Positions 55,275 to 64,000 of a stretch of 64,000 nt of DNA are shown one piece after another. This DNA comes from Gonocerus acuteangulatus (lineage: Eukaryota > Arthropoda > Insecta > Hemiptera > Coreidae). The position numbers and the translations under genes were made by a program. The notes beneath the pieces are model-generated. The model did no database searches and had not been told where the DNA came from. It saw nothing but the letters and a program-made list of their open reading frames with translations. Numbering within the stretch: position 1 is the stretch's first letter; every line of letters starts with the position of its first letter. Location of the stretch: contig OX328131.1 of NCBI GenBank assembly GCA_946811695.1, positions 12,929,141-12,993,140 on the forward strand. The letters are read 5' to 3'.

Positions 55275-55622
55275 AAATTCACTTAAAAAATATCTCCCTA
55301 AAAACTAACGTTGAAAAAAAAAGTAACCATGTTCAAGGCCCTCCCCAAAACAGTTTGCCTGTGAAAGTTATGATATCCTAGTATTCGGCCATGTTTTCAG
55401 CTCTTAATATCTTGCCAAGAACCTAATAATACCCTCTCACTTATTATTGCAATTCCAAGTTGGCCAGTTTTCTTTAACTTACATACAGCCGTGCTCGCTT
55501 TAAGTTACATAGATTTCATACAAACCTGATCATTTTAAGTCATCTTAGAGTTTATAATAATCCTGAATCGGCCTAAATCTTTAAATGCCAGACATTTTAT
55601 AATAAATCCAATCGTTATAGTG

Positions 55623-55653
<31 letters not shown>

Positions 55654-56020
55654 CGGCGCTTCAACAACTAGGCCATTAGCGCCGACATCCAGGGTGCAGT
55701 GAGGGATTTTCCCAATGAGCCGTGGGATAAGAAAATTCCTGCCGCCGGTGGGGATCGAACCAACCATCTCCCGCTTATGAATCTAAGGCGCTAGCCACTA
55801 GACCACGGGTGACCATTTAAGTGATAGTGGCCATTTTTTAAAGAAAACTGGCCAAGTTGGAATTGCACAAATAAGTGAGGCAGTATTATTAGGTTTTTGA
55901 CAAGGTATTTAGAGCCTAAAACTTGGCCCAATACTTTAACTTTCATAAGCAAACTGTTTTTGGGAGGAGCCTGGAACTTGGCCTCTTTTTTTCAATGTTA
56001 GTTTTTTGGGGGGATAAGAA
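55275..56020. mobile_element. Foldback element interrupted by a SINE
   Basis: Arms of about 200 bp: AAACTAACGTTGAA, CAAAACAGTTTGC, TTGCAATTCCAAGTTGGCCA on the left and their complements on the right. A SINE lies near the centre. Confidence 0.65.
55625..55814 (-). mobile_element. tRNA-derived SINE, family 1
   Basis: T-run at the left, tail CGGCGCTAATGGCCTAG, B-box GTTCGATCCCC and head CCGTGGTCTAGTGGCTAGCG read on the minus strand. Confidence 0.85.
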
Positions 56021-56107
56021 CTATCTTCTTAACATATGTTTTTTTGAGCAGGTTACAACTGAACACGGAATAAATTAAAAAGCACTCTTGAATTGAAAAA
56101 AATATTT

Positions 56108-56113
56108 TTTATT
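56108..56113 (-). promoter_or_regulatory. Candidate poly(A) signal of the gustatory receptor
   Basis: AATAAA on the minus strand, about 140 nt after the stop codon. Confidence 0.4.
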
Positions 56114-56251
56114 TGGTGCAATGTATTTATATCATTTTTTCTTGCATGAATGACTATTTAAACAATGATATTTTTTTTATAAGTCATATTCAAAGAAATT
56201 ATACTACTGCCATTTCTATAGTTGTCTGAAATGAGGTCATCTTGAAGGGAG

Positions 56252-56308
56252 TTACTTTGGTCCAAATTGTATCAGAATAACTATGTATGTTGCAGCAGCA
56301 CTGATTAT
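56252..56308 (-). CDS. Gustatory receptor exon 4: C-terminus with TYxxxxxQF
   Basis: Minus-strand acceptor (TATTTTTAG) ends at 56309. Reads IISAAATYIVILIQFGPK and stop. The TY-xxxxx-QF signature in the last helix defines insect gustatory receptors. Phase 0 in. Confidence 0.93.
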   Translation of the reverse strand: MISAAATYIVILIQFGPK

Positions 56309-56392
56309 CTAAAAATATACAATTTTAATTTATTTACAATTTGAATGTGAATTTCAAAATACCTTATCAGATATTTGCATTACATCATTGAA

Positions 56393-56620
56393 TATGGACT
56401 ATAATATTCCCTAAAATGGACTATAACATTGAATAAGAGCTATAATATTGAATATGGACTATAATACTGAATATGTACTATAATATTCCCTAAAATGGAC
56501 TATAGTATTAAATATGAACTATAATATTACCTGAAATGGACTATAATATTGAATATGAACTATAATATTTCCTAAAATGGACTATAATATTGATTATAGA
56601 CTATAATATTCCCTAAAAAA
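56393..56620. repeat. Tandem repeat in gustatory receptor intron 3
   Basis: Imperfect short units of the type GGACTATAATATT with alternating CCCTAAAAT or GAATAT endings, roughly 20 bp, grouped in about 60-bp higher units. Confidence 0.8.
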
Positions 56621-56827
56621 TTGTTGTGAAATGTTCAAAAAGTTTTACGCTCGTTCAAGGAAGAGCATTATAAAACGAGAAAACAAATAGACTGTGGAAG
56701 TTTTCTCTATTTTCCCTAATAAAATAATGGTCTTCTTTGTTAAGCAGCACTTTTATTGCTATTTAAAGCCATGTCAAGCTTAAGGTTACAAATTAAATTT
56801 ATAATTACTAACAAAATGCTAACTTAC

Positions 56828-56917
56828 TGAATGAATCAAGGAGTTGTTCAAGGGAAAGAGACCGAATGCTGAGAATTTCATTTCTTTCTGAGATGTGAGA
56901 TAAAACCATAATTTTGG
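56828..56917 (-). CDS. Gustatory receptor exon 3
   Basis: Acceptor TTTCTTCTTGCAG and donor TTCA|GTAAGT on the minus strand. Thirty codons, phase 0 at both ends: PKLWFYLTSQKEMKFSAFGL then FPLNNSLIHS. FSAFGLFPLN is the conserved stretch before the last helix in this family. Confidence 0.9.
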
Positions 56918-57499
56918 CTGCAAGAAGAAAGAACATACAAGTGTAGAATTAATTATTAAAAATAACACCATGTAAGACTTCATTTGAACTTCACATATCC
57001 TTATATAAGGTGCTGTATAATATTTCATTGCTAATATATTTCTTGGCTGAAATTCAGTTAAGAAAAATTACCTTTCAAAATGTTTTGCCTTATGCTACAA
57101 GTACTTCGGCAGAAAAATCTCGAAGATTCAACAGAACATTAAATGCAAAGTTTATGCTACTGAATGATTTCATTATTTATACTGTTTTTATTTTATGTTA
57201 AAATGAAACGATAGATTAACTTTGAAGAAAATTGGGGGTTGACTTTGAAGAAAACAATGTCTTTGTGAGCGTTTTCAAGATATTCCCTCTCAGTTGCCCA
57301 CAAAGACCATAAAAACTTTTTCAACTTTAAAAGATCTTATTACGAGCACAGAAAATTTATTTTACTTTTAATTATTGATGTAAAAATATTTTATTTATAA
57401 TTGTTGCATAAAAAAAAAAGTCGTAAACATTATAAAAATTGTATGTAAATTTATTTATGTATATTTTAATGCCCATTTATGCGTAACAGATTTGTAGGG

Positions 57500-57600
57500 T
57501 GGGTTATATTAACAGGTTCCGACCCTATCCTGGCTAGAAAAAGATTGTAACCTAGAAAACCCGATCTTAAAGTCTATATTATGTATTAATGAACTTCCTT
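57500..57600 (+). repeat. Degraded SINE family 2 fragment
   Basis: ACCCTATCCTGGCTAGAAAA and GAAAACCCGATCTTAAA resemble the family 2 body. In gustatory receptor intron 2. Confidence 0.5.
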
Positions 57601-57722
57601 TTTACTAAGATTCAAAGCCAAAAAACATGTGATAATGTAAAAAAAAAACTATTGAGGCACCCAGAGCACATTTCCACTTAGTGATACATATTATTTGAAA
57701 TGGTTGAAATATGTCTACTTAC

Positions 57723-57791
57723 ATTTTTAATTAGCTCATTTGTAGTATCTTTAATGATTATATCATAAACAGCTGTAGAAAATTCTTTTGC
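57723..57791 (-). CDS. Gustatory receptor exon 2
   Basis: Acceptor TTTTTAATTTTCAG, donor AAAAAT|GTAAGT. Twenty-three codons, phase 0 both ends: AKEFSTAVYDIIIKDTTNEL IKN. This is the intracellular loop between helices 6 and 7. Confidence 0.85.
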
Positions 57792-58196
57792 CTGAAAATT
57801 AAAAAGTATTCGACATTTTTGTTTCATATTTGGTTTGAATTTTACTCTAAATGTATGTATCAAGGACGCAAAGAATTAAACAAAACACTGATTCTCTTAA
57901 TAAAATTTACAAAATAACGGAAAAATATTTCCCCCTCATGTCAGAAATCGTATAACAAAAAGTCTGTCACAAAGGAGCTGTATGCCTAAGTTGCAGTTCT
58001 CGTTGAGAGCTTTCAGATGCATCATATATTAATTACTAATAATTTCCTTTTAACTATTAAGTGTGCACTCAAAAGCTGGCGTTTCCTCTTTACCCCAATT
58101 TTTTAATTCATTTTGAAAACTACTCAGAAAATAAAGAAACACGTGTATTTTCGTGTTTTTTTCCGTCGTTAAAATATATGATGGTGACCCAAGGTA

Positions 58197-58340
58197 TATG
58201 GGTGGTGGCTTTTCTTTGCAAAAAAAGAAAAGGAATCAGCCCTATCCTGGCTAGAAAAGGGTGGTGATCTAAAGATAACCTGTCCTAAAATTCTGATTTA
58301 ATTATAATGGATGTTAATATTTAAATAAATAAATTAAATT
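58197..58340 (+). mobile_element. SINE family 2, 5'-truncated
   Basis: GGCTTTTCTTTGCAAAAAAA, ATCAGCCCTATCCTGGCTAG, AAGATAACCTGTCCTAAAAT and an AT-rich (AAAT)n tail. In gustatory receptor intron 1. Confidence 0.75.
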
Positions 58341-58374
58341 TAAACTTTTTCTTTTGTTTAAAAAAAAAAATATC

Positions 58375-58985
58375 TCGGCGTTGGTATAATATCTATGGAA
58401 CATGGGCGTATATAGAAAATAATTTCGGGGAGACCATTTCCGGGTAATGGAATACTAATAATTTAGAACTTGGAATAGTTTTAACCAACTAAAACGTTAT
58501 TACACACACAATAAAATATTTTTTATGAAATAAGTGATCTCATTTAATTAATTTTTAACGGTTTATGACACATTTTTACCGATCAACTCAAAAGTTCGGG
58601 GGGGGGGGGGGGGGGGGGGCTGGAGCCCCCTCATCCCCCCCCAATATAAGCCCATGCTATGGAACATGATCTCTATGTACACATCAACTGCTAAAAACAC
58701 AAATAAGGCCCTTCAGACCCCGAGGTATACAAAGGGATCGGGTAGGAGAGGGAAACCCACATTCAATAGGCTCAAACTGTATTTTTAATTAATTGGGAGT
58801 GCATGAGTGACTAGTGCTTACATAACTTACCGCTAGATATTGCAAAACTGTCACAGTGGTGGCTTTCAGTCCCGAAACGTAGAAATGGCCTTATCACGAA
58901 AGTGGCTATCGGCCACAGAATGTGCCGGCCTGTTGTCACGAAAGTGGCTATCAGTCACGAATGGGTTAATAATGATAATGACATG
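58375..58985. repeat. Dispersed repeat D, copy 2
   Basis: Same ordered phrases as 30040-30440, plus a 21-G run at about 58599-58619 and sequence shared with 3060-3110 (AGAAAATAATTT). Noncoding, in gustatory receptor intron 1. Confidence 0.6.
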
Positions 58986-59093
58986 GTGCTAATGACTTCA
59001 GCAGTCAATGCACCGAAAAAGGTGGAAAAACATAAAAGTAAAATTAAGATCACTTAATATAATGAAGAATTTTACATAAAATACATTCCTCAC

Positions 59094-60017
59094 CTTTACT
59101 TGGCAGCCTTCACACTTTCCAGCAATATCCCAAACCAAGGATAAAGTAATGACGGTGAAAATAATATTACTGACAAAATATATTAATGGGTAATTTTTGT
59201 GTATAATTTGTCTTACAATCGCATATATCCCAAAGGTAATTGTACACAGAAGCGGAAGCAACAAAAATAACAAGTTTTGGCAAACATTTTTTTCAATTAT
59301 TTCACATAAATTGTGTAGGGATTCATTGATAATTAAAATTTGTTCCAATTTTGCCGATTTCCTCGGAAGGAATCCAATTTTGGCCTTAGTTTCAAAAACA
59401 TCCTTTAAACAACTGAGCTGATTTTCAACCGAACTAAGTAGTATTATGTAAGGTCTGGATATTGCGCATAAAAAGAAATGTGGAATTGTGTCAGAAATTA
59501 ATTTAATATTGTATGTTACACTGTGTTTATTAAAGAAATAATTATACTCTGCCAAGGTAATTAAAAAAATGATAAGTACAAGAATTAAAGAACATTGTTC
59601 CTTGAGTTTGAATTTAGTATAGCGAATTTTGCCGCCTTTTTCTATTAAACAGTAATCAATTTTCTTTAATGACTTCAGAATAAAATAAATGTTTTTTCTT
59701 TTCAAAGCTGTATTAATAATAAATAACGTAATACCACAGAGGTCAATAAAGAATGCAAAGAAAAACACATATTTTGAATAACAGCTTGTAGCAAAAATTA
59801 AGCAGGGCTCCCGTAAAATATATACGTAGCCAGAAATTATTAACGAGAAGACAATAAGGGAATATGCAATTTGAGATGTTGTAAGCTTCCCGTTCTTGCT
59901 CAAAGGATGAAGTCCTAACAGTCTATTGAGGACGAGTGTAGGCTCTAGGGCTTCGAATATATCTTCGGCGACGAGTGAGTCCTTAATCTGTGCTAAGACA
60001 GACTTCAATGGGGTCAT
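59094..60017 (-). CDS. Insect gustatory receptor, exon 1 (helices 1-6)
   Basis: Seven-helix chemoreceptor of the 7tm_7/Gr family, expected in taste-neuron dendrites with its N-terminus inside the cell. ATG at 60017; 308 codons; donor GTAAAG|GTGAGG at 59093. Introns after this exon are all phase 0, as usual for the 3' introns of insect Gr genes. Joined with 57791-57723, 56917-56828 and 56308-56252 it gives 379 residues, a normal length. Features: IFEALEPTLVLNRLLGLHPL near the N-terminus (the common L-R-LG-xP start) and helices around LIVFSLIISGYVYIL, FFAFFIDLCGITLFI, LILVLIIFLITLAE, PHFFLCAISRPYIILL, LLFLLLPLLCTITFGIYAIV and FVSNIIFTVITLSLVW. The loop INESLHNLCEIIEKN precedes helix 5. The frame read beyond the donor, to 58998, is intron. 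The ligand cannot be predicted. Confidence 0.93.
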
Positions 60018-60389
60018 GGCAAATGATAATGTAACCCTTTTAAGTCTGTTTTAGTATTTTGAAGGGGTTTTCAGATAAAGATTGAACCTGTATTGTGTTC
60101 ATCCTAAAAAGAACAATGCTGAGTTCAGCACACTTTAAGAAGTCTAATGGGACAGAGACAGCATGTCAGTTTAGTCTTTATGATTTGTTAAAATGTTTCG
60201 ACTCTTTGACGATATAACACTAAGATAAGTTTTTTAAGGAAGCAGAATTTTTTATTAAATATTGTGTTTTATATATATATATACAAACAATTATGATACT
60301 ATATTTTATGAAGCACGAATTTGGGCACTTATCAAGCCAGGAACTAAACAACAAGGTATAGTCCACCCTAATACAGAAAAGAACCTTTT

Positions 60390-61345
60390 TTTTTAGTTTA
60401 GATGAATTTCAAACATTTAGAAACTATTTCAACGATTCTGAGTACCCAAACCGAAAATTACCTTGAAAAACTATTTTACCCACTTTTATAAAAAACAGTT
60501 ACAGATATCACTTTGAAAATGGTTTTATTCGTTTCCCTACATTACAGAACATATAAAAAGAGTACCTGCAAACATATTAACACAAAAAGTTCGACACATT
60601 TTTTTTTCAATTTGCGCTCCTTAAACCATGTTCCATCTGTTTACAGATTCTGCTGATTAACGAACTTAAGGGCTCTCACACTGGCAAAAATGTTGCTTAA
60701 AATTTTGAAGAAGTCGGTTTTGTGCAAAAATATTGCGAGTGTGTGGAGAAATATTATTAAAAAAAGGGGTATTCAATATTTTTTGGGGTGTTCAAAAGTT
60801 TTCTGAAAGTTTAGAAAATGTTTGCGGACCTGTCAATATTTTGTAGCATGAAAGTACAGTATGAGGGGTCTGACAAAATATTGCGCAATTGTGTGTGTGT
60901 CGTTTAGCGTGTGTGCGTTTACAATACTTTTTTAAGTATTTGATATCCTGTTTTAATCTTTACCTTATCCTGTCTATTAAAAATATATTGATCTGATTAA
61001 ATATTTTGATGCAAATAACACATTCTGCCGCATTTTTATGTCAATGCATTTTCAATTGCACATGTATATATATATATGTATTTACATAGCAGCAATGACC
61101 TCAGTTGAACTGCCTTAAAAACAATAACGGCCGATATACAATTACAAAAATTTGTGAGGGGTCCAAGACCGATGAATATTTTGTACAAAAATGAGCTAAC
61201 TATTAGTGCGCAAAATTTTGAGAAACTTTTTTGCCAGTGCTAAGACAGACTGAAAAAGTGAGGGCCCCTTTAACCTTTCAAATTAGACATAAGATTTTTT
61301 TAACAAATTTCATAAAAGTAAGTCCATTTTTCAGCCTGTGAGAGA
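60390..61345 (-). repeat. Family A fragment split by a TTAA element
   Basis: Family A body (AACGATTCTGAGTACCCAAA, TTCTGCTGATTAACGAACTT) continues at 61274 (CCTTTCAAATTAGACATAAG, GAGAGAGCGAATGGACTC). The gap is the inserted element 60670-61269. Confidence 0.6.
60670..61269. mobile_element. Miniature element with TTAA duplication (piggyBac-like)
   Basis: Starts GGGCTCTCACACTGGCAAAA after TTAA and ends in the complement of GGGGCCCTCAC before TTAA. The right terminal repeat is split by an extra ~19 bp before CACTGGCAAAAAAG. Exactly 600 bp, no transposase. Confidence 0.7.
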
Positions 61346-61739
61346 GCGAATGGACTCTTATAAAAGAGTATATAGCCCGCCGCTAAGAGCCCATTTATCG
61401 CCATAAACATAAAGAAAAAAAAAATTATAATAAAAGTAATAATTGAATGGGGGATTAAGGGATGAAGTTGTTGTAAGTAAGGTGAAAATTAGGGACCCTA
61501 GAGAAGATGCCTCTATTATTTGAATTTGAATATCTTTATTTGCCAATTATACGATGCACCAAGTATTTTTTTATAATTATTATGTTCATGATTAGATGAC
61601 CTCTATTATTTATAATAGATATATTGCTTAAACTTGAAAGCTTTAGACTGGATTGTACAATAGTTATTGAAAAGTGCTAATTATAATACTTTTTACTCAA
61701 ACAGTGTTTTACTTAATGCCCTTTGAGTGTTTTCTAATA
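61346..61739 (+). other. Probable copia 5' LTR region
   Basis: The sequence up to 61739 lies directly before the primer-binding site, so its 3' part should be the 5' LTR. Its start cannot be set because the other LTR is outside the window. Confidence 0.35.
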
Positions 61740-61755
61740 GGTTATGGGCGCAGAC
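61740..61755 (+). promoter_or_regulatory. Copia primer-binding site
   Basis: GGTTATGGGCGCAGAC resembles the half-tRNA-iMet site of insect copia elements, whose primer is an internal piece of initiator tRNA-Met. Confidence 0.55.
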
Positions 61756-62196
61756 AATAAAAATAAGTAAAAAGTTACAAGATTGATATGTTTGTATTGT
61801 GAAGTGAAAGTTTTGGATTTGTTTTGGTTTTCGGAGTAAGTGCTTTTGAAATAATGGATATGAATCAAAATAACTTAATAAGATTAACTGGGAGTGATAA
61901 TTGGAATGTTTGGAAGTTGGGAAGCAAGGACTTATTGGACTGTATAAATGAGGATTATAGGCAAATTGCAAAGAAGGAAAAGGATCCAGATAAATCTTTA
62001 ATTGAATGGAAGAAGAATGACCTTAAGGCTCAGGCAATAATAGTAACTAACATAAATGAAGGCCCTATGTCATACATTCTCACCTGTGACAGTGTTTTCT
62101 TTATGTGGAAAAAGCTGTTCTCCTTTAGGCTCCTTCGCTGGGGCATTGTCTTGATCCTGTCTCGGCTTCTTTCTCCAGCGGTGTTCGTTGTACTGC

Positions 62197-62236
62197 CGTT
62201 ATATTTCGCCCAAATCCTATTGGGCTTCATCAGACG
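62197..62236 (-). ncRNA. Hammerhead ribozyme-like motif (mirror copy)
   Basis: Exact reverse complement of 62312-62351 within the palindrome. Confidence 0.55.
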
Positions 62237-62311
62237 TATTCTGTCCAGTTCGGGGTGTGCAGGAGCTATGCACACCTTATAGCTCCTGCACACCCCGAAC
62301 TGGACAGAATA

Positions 62312-62351
62312 CGTCTGATGAAGCCCAATAGGATTTGGGCGAAATATAACG
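62312..62351 (+). ncRNA. Hammerhead ribozyme-like motif
   Basis: CGT, CTGATGA, stem GCCCAA/TTGGGC with loop TAGGAT, GAA, ATAT (minimal stem III), A, ACG pairing with the first CGT. Exact CUGAUGA and GAAA boxes. Mirror copy on the minus strand at 62197-62236. Confidence 0.6.
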
Positions 62352-64000
62352 GCAGTACAACGAACACCGCTGGAGAAAGAAGCCGAGACAGGATCAAGGT
62401 GGAAAAAGCTCTGTACCATATTTGAACAAAAATCAGAGTTAAGTCTACATATGTTACAAAGGAGATTTTTTAATTATGAATTTGAAGGGAAAAATGTAGC
62501 TCAGTATATTTCAGGATTAGAAGAAATAAGGGCTCAATTAAAACAGTTTGGAGAAGAAGTCTCAGAGCAAATGCTCATTACAAAAGTTTTATTAGGGCTG
62601 CCTTCACACTTTAAAGCATTTGTTACTTCTTGGGAAACTATGCCACCTGAAAGGCAAAATTTCAATGAGCTTGTCAGTAGGCTCTTCATTGAAGAAGAGA
62701 GAAATAAATTAGAACAACCTTGTTCTCTGGAAAAAGTTTTAATTAGTAAAGATAGCAGAAAGAAAATGCAATGCAACATTTGTAAAAAGTCTGGCTATTT
62801 AGCAAATAATTGCATATTGAAGAACAATTTTGAAAATAATGTGTGTTTTCATTGCAAAAAGCCTAATCATAAAGCAAGGGACTGCAGACTCGAGAACCCA
62901 ACTGGATCTAAGAAAACTGGATCATCATTTAATCAGAGAGCTCTTACATCAATGGCTTTAATTGGAAATGAACATTTCATTGAAGATGACTGGTTTGCAG
63001 ACTCAGGTGCAAGTGAGCATATGTCAGGTAACAGGCAATATTTTTCTCATTATGAAAATCTACTCAAACCCTTGGAAATTCAATTAGGAGATGGTTCACT
63101 CTTAAAGGCAGTTGGAAAGGGTGACATTGACATAAAAACCTTTAATAATAGAGAATGGGTTGATAGAGTATTAGTTAATGTGCTATATGTTCCACGTTTA
63201 AGGTATAATTTGTTTTCATTAAGTTTAGCATCAGACAAAGGCTATTCTTTTAAACTGAGTAAACATGGTTGCTCATCGTGCATAAAAAATTAACCCATTC
63301 TAATTGGTAAAAGGAAAGGAAAATTATATAAAATGCTTCTTAAAGTTGATGTACCATCTATTCCAGCATTTCTTGGAACTTACAAGCAAAAGTGTGAAAG
63401 CTTGAAGAATTGGCACGAGAAATTATGTCATCAGAATGCAGATCACATACGAAAATATCTCAAGAGGAAGAATATTAGATTTTTAGATAGTGATAACTTC
63501 TTCTGTGAAGGGTGTATTTATGGCAAGCAACATGTTCTGCCCTTTAAGAGAAGTAAGACAATGGCTTCAGCTCCTGGTGAAATTAACTATGCTGATGTTT
63601 GTGGCCCTATGGAGGTAAACTCTATAAGTGGATATAGATATTTCCTACTGCTTAAAGATGACTATTCTCATTATAAAACTGTATGTTTTTTGAAGTCTAA
63701 GTCTGAGGCAAAATATACAATTTGTAATTTTTTAAAATTAGCTGAAAACATAACTGGAAACAAAACAAAAATTTTCCGTAGAGACAATGGTCTTGAAGAG
63801 GTTAATAAAGAAGTCCGAACTTTTTTTAGAAAGTAATGGCATTATCCATCAGAAATCTTGCACTTATACCCCCCAGCAAAATGCCAGAGCTGAAAGGGAA
63901 AACCGAACCTTGGTTGAAGCAGCAAGGAGCATGATTCATTCTAAAAATTTAAATAAAAACTTATGGGCAGAAGCAATCAATACAGCAACTTATTTTCTTA

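Larger units (their letters stand above)
62117..62398. mobile_element. Palindromic insertion with 12-bp target duplication
   Basis: GTGGAAAAAGCT flanks it at 62105-62116 and 62399-62410. Inside are 34 bp of unique sequence, then a perfect inverted repeat: 119-bp arms 62151-62269 and 62279-62397 around a 9-nt spacer. Each arm carries a complete hammerhead-like core. It interrupts copia gag after the WKKL codons. Confidence 0.92.
61740..64000 (+). mobile_element. Copia-type LTR retrotransposon, 5' part
   Basis: Primer-binding site, gag, protease and integrase in copia order, running off the right edge before reverse transcriptase. It is broken by a palindromic insertion, one nonsense codon and one frameshift. 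Confidence 0.88.
61854..64000 (+). pseudogene. Copia gag-pol, disrupted
   Basis: ATG at 61854. Gag: LIRLTGSDNWNVWKL, then after the insertion LPSHFKAFVTSWETM. Two zinc knuckles: CNICKKSGYLANNC (expected His replaced by Tyr) and a regular CFHCKKPNHKARDC. Protease: WFADSGASEHMSG. Integrase finger WHEKLCHQNADH...CEGCIYGKQH; core DVCGPM, FRRDNG, then PQQNARAERENRTLVEAARS in another frame. Breaks: insertion 62117-62398, TAA at 63291-63293, and one extra T in the T-run near 63818. The frame runs off the edge. Confidence 0.88.

Noticed and set aside
58998..59093. Extension of the receptor's first exon to the stop at 58998
   Set aside because: A strong donor (AAG|GTGAGG) at 59093 joins in frame to exons giving the family's conserved C-terminus.

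Overview
The window looks like nuclear DNA of an insect with a repeat-rich genome. It is AT-rich, its introns are stuffed with transposons, and two host genes are spliced. One encodes a Na+/Ca2+ exchanger of the SLC8/Calx family and the other an insect-type gustatory receptor with the C-terminal TYxxxxxQF signature. 5S-rRNA-headed and tRNA-headed SINEs, mariner, hAT, pogo-like, copia, gypsy, Jockey and RNase-H-bearing LINE remnants fit an arthropod. A hemipteran is my guess, at low confidence.

Layout. 1-4177: dispersed and tandem repeats, a small Helitron and a mariner relic. 4178-51274 (+): the exchanger, read as 15 coding positions (16 exons, since one position has two alternatives). Exon 1 holds the first membrane helix; exons 2-3 the alpha-1 repeat and following helices; exons 4-8 the cytosolic loop and Ca2+-binding domain CBD1; an optional 27-nt microexon lies between CBD1 and CBD2; exons 10-12 hold CBD2 and the return to the membrane; exon 13 a helix; exon 14 the alpha-2 repeat; exon 15 the last helices and stop. 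All splice phases agree. From the ATG at 4180 the model codes for 852 residues with the microexon or 843 without. 56252-60017 (-): the four-exon gustatory receptor (379 residues), convergent with the exchanger. 61740-64000 (+): the 5' part of a broken copia element running off the edge.

Most notable host feature: the alpha-2 repeat is encoded by two adjacent 179-nt exons, 37500-37678 and 37713-37891, with identical phases and only 34 nt between them. Using both shifts the frame into an immediate TGA and using neither also shifts the frame, so they look like mutually exclusive exons swapping half of the ion-binding core. The second is only about 53% identical to the first and has lost several very conserved residues, while keeping those expected to bind ions.

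Most notable repeat features: (i) two families of Helentron/DINE-like elements whose 5' hairpin and 3' subterminal repeat covary; (ii) small palindromic insertions and inverted repeats carrying hammerhead-ribozyme-like cores, one inserted into copia with a 12-bp target duplication; (iii) a 5S-headed SINE that shares its body and tail with two tRNA-headed SINE families; (iv) a head-to-head pair of 1.5-kb elements carrying the same SINE insertion.
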